From: Bathymodiolus brooksi
Lineage: Eukaryota > Mollusca > Bivalvia > Mytilida > Modiolidae
DNA length: 64,000 bases
Reading direction: 5' to 3'
Assembly (NCBI GenBank): GCA_963680875.1
Contig: OY804575.1
Location: 103,781,505 to 103,845,504, forward strand
The notes under the pieces are model-generated. The model made no database searches. It was not told the origin of the DNA and was given only the letters and a program-made list of their open reading frames with translations. This document shows, in pieces, positions 19,492-29,275 of the stretch (the first letter of the stretch is position 1; the number at the start of each line of letters is the position of its first letter). A program made the translations under genes and the position numbers.

Positions 19492-19692
19492 CGGTGTTTA
19501 ACGCCACTTTCAACAATTTTCAGTTATATCGTAGATGTCATTTTATTGGTGAAGGAAACCGGAGAACCCGGAGAAAACCACCGACCTGTCGCAGGTCACT
19601 GACAAACTCACATCACCTGAACACACAATGTTAGTTGTGATGGGTATTGTTTGTATAGGTAGTTGTAAATACTGCCACGCAATCACGACGAC
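19492..19692 (-). mobile_element. tRNA-headed SINE (family 2), diverged
   Basis: On the minus strand the head is GGGGTCGTCGTGATTGCGTG and the tail reads through TGAAAATTGTTGAAAGTGGC to GTTAAACACCGC. A block around the B box is rearranged compared with 13239-13504. No clear target-site duplication is seen. Confidence 0.75.
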
Positions 19693-20290
19693 CCCTTGCT
19701 AAACAATTCTACCAATATATATAAAACGAACAATCACCTCTCTTCTTAACTGAACACAAAATGACCACGAAACATGACGTTGGAAATCCAGGTTCTGGCT
19801 TGGGACATGCATGAAACATATGGCGGGGTTAAACCTGTTAATGGGCTCCCAACCCTTCTCTCTCTTGATAACTGGATCTCCTACATCAATACATATATAA
19901 TAAAACGATTAAAAATGCCTGCACAGCTTCGCTTCCACTTAACAAGACCACATGATATCACAAAAATGAATGACAACATAAATATACACAGTACAATAGC
20001 AAAGATCAATGAATGCTCTTAGTTAACTGACCACTAGCTAAGAATGTAGAATCTGTTGGCTGAATACCATTACCATTTGGACAAAAACAAATAGCAGATG
20101 TTTCTAACAAATATAATACTAATTAGTAATGAACATCTAAAGAAATGAATGGTCTTCGTGGGAAACCAGAATAAATGTCATACATGTCAGTGTTCATTCT
20201 GCTCGTATCACAACGAACTTTCTCAATCATAATAAAACACAAATACTTCTGTGTCCTGAATTTTCACAAGAATTTTTTAGTTCTGTAGAA
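19693..20290. other. Unassigned sequence
   Basis: There is no supported gene. Short open frames here lack recognisable domains. Confidence 0.35.
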
Positions 20291-21352
20291 CCAACTTGGA
20301 CTAATAGTCAGACGTCACCACCCACCAAACTGGATTAACTGTTAGACGTCACCATCCACCAGGCTGGACTAACAGTTAGACGTCACCATCCATCAAGCTG
20401 GACTAATAGTTAAATGTCATCATCCACCAAACTGGACTAATTGTTATACGTCATCATCCACCAAGATCGACTAACAGTTAGACGTCAATATCTACCAAGC
20501 TGGACTAACAGTTAGACGTCACCATCCACCCAGCTGGATTAACAATTAGACATCACCATCCACCAAGCTGGACTAACAATTAGACATCACCATCCACCAA
20601 GCTGGACAAATAGTAAGACGTCACCATCCACCAAGCTGGACTAAAAGTTAGACGTCACCATCCACCAAGCTGGACTAACAGTTAGACGACACCATCCACC
20701 AAGCTGGATTAACTGTTAGACGACACCATCCACCAAGCTGGACTAACTGTTAGACGTCACCATCCACCAAGCTGGATTAACAGTTAGACGACACCATCCA
20801 CCAAGCTGGACTAACTGTTAGACGTCACCATCCATCAAGCTGGATTAACAGTTAGACGACACCATCCACCAAGCTGGACTAACAGTTAGACGACACCATC
20901 CACCAAGCTGGATTAACAGTTAGACGACACCATCCACCAAGCTGGACTAACTGTTAGACGTCACCATCCACCAAGCTGGATTAACAGTTAGACGACACCA
21001 TCCACCAAGCTGGACTAACTGTTAGACGTCACCATCCACCAAGCTGGATTAACAGTTAGACGACACCATCCACCAAGCTGGACTAACTGTTAGACGTCAC
21101 CATCCACCAAGCTGGATTAACAGTTAGACGACACCATCCACCAAGCTGGACTAACTGTTAGACGTCACCATCAACCAAGCTGGATTAACAGTTAGACGTC
21201 ACCATCCACCAAGCTGGATTAACAGTTAGACGACACCATCCACCAAGCTGGACTAACTGTTAGACGTCACCATCCACCAAGCTGGATTAACAGTTAGACG
21301 TCACCATCCTCCAAGCTGACCTAACTGCTAGACGTCACCATCCTCTAAGCTA
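20291..21352. repeat. 34-bp minisatellite, about 31 units
   Basis: The unit is of the type GTTAGACGTCACCATCCACC + AAGCTGGACTAACA (34 bp). Outer units are diverged. In the centre (about 20690-21290) units alternate between a GACGAC form followed by TAACT and a GACGTC form followed by TAACA, making a 68-bp higher-order dimer. As 34 is not a multiple of 3 and stops occur, it does not encode protein repeats. Confidence 0.95.
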
Positions 21353-21552
21353 CAAGTTGTCTTGATCTTGTAAGGAGTGTTGTAATCTCCAAACAAGAGG
21401 CACTCATTTACGTCCCGTATAAAAGGTGAATTGTGCGTTTGGTTTCTTATTAGACTCCAATTTCTGAGGGTTATGCCCCTTCGATGAAGAAATTAGGTCA
21501 AATATATTGTATTTCTATACTAGAGGTTATCTCTGATTATGCATAATGTACA

Positions 21553-21668
21553 TTGGTTTTCTCCGGGTACTCCGGTTTCATCCATTAATAAAACTGATCG
21601 CCACGATATAACTGAAATATTGTTGTTGAAAGTGGCGTTAAACACCATAAACCTAAGCCTAAACCCAT
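21553..21668 (+). mobile_element. SINE 3' fragment
   Basis: Only the 3' half is present: TCTCCGGGTACTCCGGTTTC, GCCACGATATAACTGAAATA, a TTG duplication, then AAAGTGGCGTTAAACACC and a tail of AAACCTAAGCC type. Confidence 0.8.
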
Positions 21669-22003
21669 AAACATTATGTACATCATAGTTCATCAGAATA
21701 AACCTAATAACCAACTTTATACTGCACTTGTTTTATTTGAGCAGGCTAATAGCATTGACTGGATAATGTTTTGTTATATTCTGTCACTGACAAAAATATA
21801 TAGCTTTTTCTGTTATGTTATCCCTTTCGTATGTTACCTGTTGATCTTTGGGAACCTAATTGTAAATCTAGTTCACTTCCTGTTGACAGAAAAATATCAA
21901 AAGGGGCAATCAAGGGATAATTATATAATTTTATTCTTTAATTCAAAATATAAACGACAATGGATTAATATGATCTTTCTGTAGGATAAACACAATATCA
22001 ATA
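21669..22003. other. Unassigned sequence with a hydrophobic open frame
   Basis: A 102-codon open frame (21676-21984, plus) is hydrophobic in its middle but has no recognised domain or signal and lies in AT-rich DNA; I do not call it a gene. Confidence 0.35.
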
Positions 22004-22126
22004 CAGTGTCTTAAAATATAAAGGTTATATGTATCCGGTGCGAAACTGGGGAAAGGCTCGGTGTACCTCACCTTTATCCCAATTTTTAAGCATCACTCAC
22101 ATAAACTTTATATTCTAAGACACTGC
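22004..22126. mobile_element. Short foldback (MITE-like), ~23-bp inverted ends
   Basis: The left end CAGTGTCTTAAAATATAAAG (from 22004) pairs with the right end CTTTATATTCTAAGACACTG (to 22124) with one mismatch in the core. About 75 bp lie between, including GGTGCGAAACTGGGG. No flanking duplication could be fixed. Confidence 0.65.
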
Positions 22127-22135
22127 ACTAATATT

Positions 22136-22138
<3 letters not shown>

Positions 22139-22172
<34 letters not shown>
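22139..22172. repeat. (GA)n microsatellite
   Basis: Seventeen GA dinucleotides in a row, 15 bp beyond the MITE-like foldback. Confidence 0.95.
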
Positions 22173-22176
<4 letters not shown>

Positions 22177-22307
22177 GTCTTCTTTCATGAGCATATCGAA
22201 GGTCCGGTCTGTCTTCGACCAAGATGATTATTAATTTATAGCTGCAACAGATGTGCATTTGCGATGACAATTTGTCAAACGGTATTTCTTTTTACCCATA
22301 CTTTTGT

Positions 22308-22390
22308 TCAACACGATTTCCACGTCAGATGATGATCATGTCGTTTCGTATTGTTCACGAAGGGTGCCACTAGTGGGACTAGGGCATGAA
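22308..22390 (+). repeat. Dispersed repeat R3, copy 1
   Basis: TTCAACACGATTTCCACGTC, AGATGATG, TGTCGTTT and GGGTGCCACTAGTGG match 29450-29530 (CCAACACGATTTCCATGTCA ... GGGTGTCACTAGTAG). Confidence 0.6.
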
Positions 22391-22469
22391 GTGCTAACCC
22401 TTTCGGAACACCTTAGTTCAATCCTGGTTTTAGGGGGTCTTATGTTGCAGTCTTTAATTTCCTGTGTAG

Positions 22470-22585
22470 TGTTTATAGATCATTGCTTGTCTTTTTGTCC
22501 TTTTTTTTAATCATTGCTTTGTCTGTCCTTCTATTTACGCATTCTGATTAACTCTTTGGTATCTATAAACTTTTCTTGAAGCCAT
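22470..22585 (+). repeat. Dispersed repeat R2, copy 3
   Basis: This copy contains TGTCTTTTTGTCC, TAATCATTGCTTTGTCTGTC, ACGCATTCTGATTAACTCTT and ATAAACTTTTCTTGAAGC. It lies just 3' of R3, suggesting R3 and R2 belong to the same long decayed element. Confidence 0.55.
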
Positions 22586-22930
22586 GACTTTTAATTAACC
22601 GATTGACGTAATATTTCTCACACAGTTTGCGTACATTGTGATAAAGAGAGCAAAATAGGATGTTTGCGCCAGAAAAAAATGCATTTGTACATCAGGAAAT
22701 CATCTGTATAGTAATCGTGACGTTGTTCTGTCAATTATCTTGTATACGAGACAGTTTAACACTCGCAAGGTTTATCTCACACGTAGAGAAGGTCATGTTA
22801 TACATTTCAGCATACAATTAAAAATGTAATAGATATGTCTGGAGTAGTATATGTAACGGGAACGTTCCCCTCTCTAAGGTTATTGGAACCGTAGTAGGTT
22901 CATAACCACCCCTCCTAAGTGCGTTAGTGG
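22586..22930. other. Unassigned sequence with a 12-bp palindrome
   Basis: No gene is recognised. GGGAACGTTCCC, a perfect 12-bp palindrome, is at 22858-22869. Confidence 0.35.
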
Positions 22931-23004
22931 CGATCTTTAGTTCAGTTGGTTGAGCGGTGGCTTACAATGCGAGATATCCAGAGATCGAATCCCATCAGGG
23001 ATAT
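22931..23004 (+). tRNA. tRNA-like sequence (tRNA pseudogene or SINE head)
   Basis: TAGTTCAGTTGG at 22938-22949 fits the RNA polymerase III A box and GATCGAATCC at 22983-22992 fits the B box, 45 bp apart as in tRNA genes. The acceptor ends do not pair well and the T stem is poor. I therefore read it as a tRNA-derived SINE head or pseudogene rather than a functional tRNA. Its sequence is not that of either SINE family elsewhere in the window. Confidence 0.55.
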
Positions 23005-23122
23005 TGCATTTTTCGGAGGTAAAACATGCTCTATTATTATACTTCTCATACTTTTTTCTATATAAATTTTATTGCAATAAAAATACTATTTCCATAGTTT
23101 CATTCAATTTGTCTGAAAAGTA

Positions 23123-23170
23123 CTATTCACCGGTGAATAGCACAAATGACTATTCACCGAGCGGTGAATA
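23123..23170. repeat. Two short palindromes in tandem
   Basis: CTATTCACCGGTGAATAG (23123-23140) is a perfect 18-bp palindrome. TATTCACCGAGCGGTGAATA (23151-23170) is a second palindrome made from the same half-sites with a 2-bp centre. Confidence 0.9.
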
Positions 23171-23356
23171 ACACTTTAATCACATGTTGTTTTGTTGTTT
23201 TAAAAAAAAAAATTTTCTTCAAATGCACACATGAAAATGTATTATTTTTAAAAAGCATTAATAAAGTAGACTAGAAATCCATCAGAAAAGGACCTAATTT
23301 AGAATTTTGAATTGCACAGTTGTTCAGTATAATAAACACTTATATACTTGATATTC

Positions 23357-23457
23357 GGGTAATAGCACTTTAATTGTCCCCTCTGTACCAACTATTTTCC
23401 TCGGCGTTGCCTCGGAAAATAGTTGGTACCTTGGGGACAATAAAAGTGATATTACCC
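23357..23457. repeat. Long hairpin, ~44-bp arms and 13-nt loop
   Basis: The left arm 23357-23400 (GGGTAATAGCACTTTAATTG ...) pairs with the right arm 23414-23457 (... AAAAGTGATATTACCC). The loop is TCGGCGTTGCCTC (23401-23413). A similar 13-nt loop sits in the hairpin at 41421-41569. Confidence 0.9.
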
Positions 23458-23929
23458 TCATACCCAGTCAATAAATGTATAGTGTTACATATATATATTT
23501 ATATATAATAGAATAAGGAGCAATTCTTTGATTGATGTTCTTCATCTCAAAGACATCATACTAGAGTATTTAATGATGATCATGCCAGGGATTAGATAAA
23601 TATTTACGGTGTGTGGGGACAGGGGATTGTTACATGTAGCATCATCAATATTAAAGTGTATAACTATGTTTTTGTTATATTTAAAATACAATACATGTGT
23701 TTTTTAAACTACAATAATTTAGGAAATTTTAATTTAAATGTAGGGGAAAAAAACTTATTTATTAAGAGTTAAATTAAAATTATAACGTTTTCGTATCAAG
23801 TATTTAGATGATAATGAATTCTAAAATATCCAAAGGAATTATAAATAAAATAATAACTTTTCATAATTTTTTAAGGACTGGCAATTATTAATACAAACTG
23901 CGAGCGTGACACGTGTTGTTCTTATTAAT
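23458..23929. other. AT-rich sequence without recognised features
   Basis: No gene or supported repeat is visible. Confidence 0.4.
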
Positions 23930-24019
23930 AGGTCAGGACTTATATATGCGCTATTAAATTCAATCGATTATCATTAGGTCAGGACTTATATGCGCTATTA
24001 AATTCAATCGATTATTATC
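23930..24019. repeat. Tandem duplication, ~45 bp x 2
   Basis: AGGTCAGGACTTATAT...GCGCTATTAAATTCAATCGA is present twice in direct succession (23930-23975 and 23976-24019), differing by a TA insertion in the first copy. Confidence 0.9.
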
Positions 24020-25972
24020 ATGAATAGAAACCATTTGACTTCACCAATTGGTATTATCATGATTAATTTTCTCCATCAATTGTTGTATGGTATGTTCCAC
24101 ATTATCATCATCTATCGATCAACAGCTTCTGCACATGTCTGGAATATATCTTGAATAAATAATTCATTTCTTTAGTCACATTTCATATTTTATATATTTT
24201 TTACAGTGATTTATATTAATCTTAAACAACCTGTAAATACATAATTAGAAACGAATCGTAAAAAGCAGCATTTTTTTATTCGAATAAATCGATTATCTGC
24301 AGCACGCGCCTGGATAGAGATTCTGGCAGACGACAAGCCTCGCTTTGACTCTGAGGGTGATTTATGCATACATGTAATATTTAAGGCGATGAAATATAAA
24401 GAATCAATGGTGAATTAGTTTTGTTTTTTTAATTACTGTGATTTCATCGACAAAAATGTGCATCATTCATTGTTATTTAAGGGAAATTCCAACTATATGA
24501 AATGTTGTAATATAACTTAGGATTACATTAAGAATCTATCATGATCCGTTCAGACAATCGGGTGCTTTTCTGATGTTTATTAAGAAAAGAGTGATTTTTC
24601 CAGCTGGCTCCATCGGTAAGTTAGATATTTTTTTTTATGTATAAAATTTATATAATGCAAAAATACAGCAGATTATTAAGCATCATTAATTTTTAACCAT
24701 TGTGTTACAATTTCGAATGGCCCATATCGACGGTTCATATTGACATCAGCTACAGCGGAAGCCGGCCTGTTTATGAATGATAACGTATATGCCAGCTGAT
24801 TGAGTGTATGCAACATTAAAATGGCTATAGTGAATTCCCGGGAGTGAATTGTCCTTAATCGACCCCGGATTAAACGATGCATGCTGTGCAAACTATTTGC
24901 TTTATATATTTACATGGGTAAATAGATTAAGATAATCCATCATCAACATGATGATAAAGATTCATTATGCATTTTGCTCTCAAAGTAATATATATTTATT
25001 GTATATCGTAATTTTAATGGGTTCAGTTAATGTATGCCTATTGATTTTTGTAAATAATGCGAGAATAAACATGGTTTTAAGTGTAAATAGTAAATAATTC
25101 GATTTTAACTGCAGTAATGATGGGATGACATAAATGACAATCAGCTGACGTGGGTTTATGTCCTTTGTGTTGATCCAATGACAGTGACAGTAATTGACAA
25201 TGTAATCCCACACAAGTACATATACGACATTATTATCATTACATCTAAAATCATCCAATTAACACATCGTTAAAAAATATACCAATTATAAATTTATGGC
25301 GATACTTATTTCTACAAATCGAAATTTGACATTGATAACAAAAAATTATAGTCCTAATCGATTAATTACTTTTTTTGTCACACAACAGTTGAGTAAAATT
25401 GATTGCTCTTTTTTTTTGGGTCAAATATCAGATTACCATTGTAATGCACATTTTACGTCATAAAATCAGCCTCCCCCGCATAAATTTAACCTTTGTTATA
25501 CTGTGTGTAATCGATTTACATCAAATTGTTAAGCAAGGTTGCATTTTTTACCAATCTATTAACCAGAGAATTAATGGTATTCTTTGGTGATTATTTCAGC
25601 ACATTTGACTGTTTATTGCTAGTACATTAGTGTGAATTACATGAATTGTGTCGTACAGTATGTAGACAAATACTTCATTGGATGTGTATTTCATGTGTAG
25701 TTATTGATTGTAAACGTTTCTCGGATACACCTAAATTTATAAATTTATAGATGCGATGGCCTATTGTAATGATGTTGGACTCGTTTGCCTGATCATATAA
25801 TTCTAAAATGAGAATTCTCTACATTTCTTTTACCATAATGATATTCGTGTAGATCTAAGGTGTTTCCGGGGGGGGGGGGAACCAGATATACACAAATTTA
25901 TTATGCATGTACACAAATTTCAGATTGTCATCATTTGGTTTTTACATACGTTATCGAAATGTTGACTGACAT
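24020..25972. other. Long AT-rich stretch without recognised features
   Basis: Short frames on both strands are hydrophobic or low-complexity and have no recognised domains. A run of 11 G lies near 25869. I see no RNA gene. Confidence 0.4.
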
Positions 25973-26022
25973 GGAACCGCCACAATATAACTGAAATATT
26001 GTTGAAAGTGGCGTTAAACAGC
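25973..26022 (+). mobile_element. SINE tail fragment
   Basis: Only the conserved 3' domain remains (CCGCCACAATATAACTGAAA, TATTGTTGAAAGTGGCGTTA). A minus-strand open frame that crosses it owes about 20 codons to this tail. Confidence 0.75.
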
Positions 26023-26372
26023 ATGACACTAATGAACATTGAATTTTTTTTCATTTTGGACTTTTTTTTATATAAGGCCGAAGATTTTAAGTATTGTGAA
26101 AGTACTTTTATTCGTTGGTACCAATTTTCGTGGTTTCTTTCAAATGCATTTATCCCTGATATCAGTGGATAAGTCTCATCTTTTATATGCCATTTGCAGT
26201 TGTGTATATTACTCTGTACATATAAAGTGTAAATTCTTTCTGGGATGTTATTGTTAGTGTATAGACAAATAAAATCTGAATAGAGTATCGATTTACAGCA
26301 GAACATTTCAACTAATAGAATAAAATTCGTACAACGCATAAAACGGCTAACTACGATCGGTCCTGTCCATGA

Positions 26373-26516
26373 TGTAGCTGCGAATCCATAGCTCCTATGA
26401 TCTTTTTTGTGACCATGTCGCAGCGGAACCGACGCTCTGACTTACAGAATTTGTTTTGTGACAATAACTCTATGGTCACGAAAAAAAACCTTAGGAATTA
26501 CGGTTAGGCAGCTAGT
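26373..26516. repeat. Imperfect foldback, ~44-bp arms
   Basis: The left end (TGTAGCTGCGAATCCATAGC ... TTTTTTGTGACCAT) and the reverse complement of the right end (ACTAGCTGCCTAACCGTAAT ... TTTTTTCGTGACCAT) match at roughly two thirds of positions, with about 57 bp between. It could be an old MITE. Confidence 0.5.
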
Positions 26517-28606
26517 TCTCGATGTCGCTGATTTCTGTTAATCTGCATATTAACACACCAGTTTTATATATATTTGAGAATTTATCCAATGGAATACTAT
26601 TTTTTCTAATCTGGTTACATGCATGTATTGCAGGAATGTGAGTTGAATCATTAATTATTCCGAGGATCTGGATGTCACGTTAACGGTTATATACTATACA
26701 AAACACTATTTTGTTGTTAAGCATCATAACCTACGTTCTCTGTGAAATTAATTTATATTGTGACCTTTCAGAGCTGGTCTTATATGTATTAATTTAGGAC
26801 AGAGAGGTGGGTGTTTGTTTAAAATTCAACAAAAGCATACTCTGAAGGTTACAACATAAAACAAATAAATATATGAAACACTGTACTTGTAAAATCTCAG
26901 AAAAACATAAAACTACTTACGTGTCAAATAGTCATGAAAACACGAGCAAACAGTTTATACAGAAACCCCAATTTTTATATATCGGCCCTCAAAGGGCTTT
27001 TTTATTTTCATTTTTATCCAAACTAAAAAATTTCTACATAACTCATCTGACTAATGAACTAAATTCACTTTCCGCATAAAAAAATCTGAATAAAGCAAAT
27101 ACCATGGTGAAATTAGATTATGCTTTCATGTCGTTTACATATGATAACGACCTGGTCAGTTGTTTTCGTCAGTGCGGAAGACGGTGGATTCGAGCTCTAG
27201 TGGAGTCGAACAAAAGAATATGAAATTGATATATGCTGCTTCTGTGCAAAGCACGCATCATTAAGGAGTAAAAAGAAACTGGTCGGCATGGAGTTCAGAT
27301 AAAATGTCATAATGGAGCGACATGTCTGCTTTTGGACTGTTGTTTCACTGAGCTAAACACTATAAAAAAAATAACATCAGCGTGTTTGTCTGGTACATGT
27401 CATCTCATCAGAAATTGTCAGAAGGTAACTTGTTCTCGTCAAGATATAACTGCAAAAAATACCAACTTTGCGTTGAATGAAAGTCACATTAGATTCATGA
27501 TTTAGCAAAAGAGTAGCTTTGACTCTATTAATAGTATATGTAGTTAATACAACAGTTTACATTTTTTATAATCCTGTCTATAGTTAAACACCAATCTCAT
27601 ACGGCCCATGAAATGATCTTCCAACAGTGACATGATGATATGTGTTTAAGAGGGAGACAACTGTTTAAATCATAAAACATATATTCCGTATACCGGTATT
27701 TTAGGATTTTTTGAAAATCAAGAAACATTATTATTATTATGTACATGTATTTTGCTATCCTAATTATCCTTAAACATTAGATTCAGTTAAATTATTTGAG
27801 TTAAACGCCACAATACAAGTGCCTTGGTAGTTTATTTTGGTGCAGTAAAATGAAGTAATTTCCTTAAAAAAGGAACATTTTCTCCATTGTGAGGTCAAAC
27901 CCCCCTTAAAGGACCGTCCGCGAGTTGTATTGGCCAAATGAAATAATGCTCACTTGACAAGATGCTCGAGTTAAACAACAATCGACCAATCAATATTGAA
28001 CACAATTTTGTATAGCATTAGAATATCAAAAAATGTCTACATAATAACGAGAATACAAGCCAAGATATCTGATTCAGTATTGATCCAACATAACATGCCG
28101 AAACCTGACTGAAATCCTGTAGGAAATCTACCTTCCCCATTGACTTCTACCATAAGAATGAAGTCGTCCAATCTTTGGATATTTTGACGACGATAATTTG
28201 AATTCTTATAGTTACAACCACTATCGATTATGATAATGGAAAGATATATGAATGAAAATTATTCGGAAAGCTGTCGGCAATATTATTTAGAGTCTATCGA
28301 GTTTTTAATGACCACATACGTCATAGCAATTTTATTCAATGAAAATTATTGAAAAAAATGTTGAATGAATGAAAATACCAACATCGAATTATATAGAGTG
28401 TTTACATCACAATTTATTTCTAGCCCTGGATCAATTTAAGATTCTGAAAGATAAAATATTAGAATACGTTATATATTACGCATTCATTAACAATTCTTTA
28501 TGAAAAGAAATTTTAAACAGTGATACTCAGTAATTCTAACAATAACAACAAAACTAACAACCACATCTTACCTGAAATCATTGAACACAAAAAACCATAA
28601 CACATT
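26517..28606. other. AT-rich stretch without recognised features
   Basis: No coding frame with a recognisable domain is present. Faint SINE-tail phrases (GAGTTAAACAACAATCGACC near 27969) are too degraded to call. Confidence 0.4.
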
Positions 28607-28618
28607 CATGCAGTTGGA

Positions 28619-28878
28619 TTAGGGTTAGGTTTATGGTGTTTAACGCCACTTTCAACAATATTTCAGTTATATCGTGTCGGTCAGTTTTATTGGTGGAGGA
28701 AACTGGAGTACCCAGAGAAAACCACCGACCTGCCACAAGTCAGTGACAAACTTTATTACATAATGTTGTATCGAGTACACCTCGCTTGAGAGGTTTTCGA
28801 ACTCATAACTTTAGTGGTAATAGGCACTGATTACATAGGTAGTTGTAAATCCAACCATCATGCGACCACGACGACCTC
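28619..28878 (-). mobile_element. tRNA-headed SINE (family 2) with probable TSD
   Basis: The minus-strand head is GGAGGTCGTCGTGGTCGCAT and the tail ends GGCGTTAAACACCATAAACC then TAACCCTAATCC. The flanks CATGCAGTTGGA (28607-28618) and CATGACGTTGGA (28879-28890) are a likely 12-bp target-site duplication with two adjacent differences. Confidence 0.85.
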
Positions 28879-28996
28879 CATGACGTTGGAAATCTTTCCA
28901 ATGTGATACAAAAGATGCAATTGTTCTTTAGATCTGACACACCAAAAAAAAAACCCGTGGCCCCATAAAACTAGTTTAAGCCCGCTTCTTTTTATT

Positions 28997-29275
28997 GAAG
29001 TTCCTGTACGTACATACCAAGCCAGGAAAGTGAGCGGTAATGTATATATGTGTGTTAGGGTATCGAAGTTCCTGTACGTACATACCAAGCCAGGAAAGTG
29101 AACGGTAATGTACCGGTATATATGTGTGTTAGGGTATCGAAGTTCTTGTACGTACATACCAAGCCAGGAAAGTGAGCGGTAATTTATATATGTGTTTTTG
29201 GGTATCGAAATTCCTGTACGTACATACCAAGCCAGGAAAGTGAGCGGTAATGTTTATAATTATGTGTGTTAGGAT
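28997..29275. repeat. ~68-bp tandem repeat, 4 units
   Basis: Four units begin GAAGTTCCTGTACGTACATA (or a one-base variant). The TTCCTG/TTCTTG blocks are at 29001, 29069, 29143 and 29211. The third interval is 74 bp because of a 6-bp insertion (ACCGGT). Every unit holds the palindrome TGTACGTACA. The minus-strand open frames here only reflect the repeat. Confidence 0.95.

Noticed and set aside
20291..21352. CRISPR-like or protein-repeat reading of the 34-bp array
   Set aside because: There is no spacer, units are contiguous, and 34 is not divisible by three.
21676..21984. 102-codon hydrophobic frame
   Set aside because: The AT-rich composition explains the hydrophobicity and no signal, domain or context supports a gene.
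25920..26339. 139-codon minus-strand frame
   Set aside because: About 20 codons come from a SINE tail and the rest has no recognisable domain.
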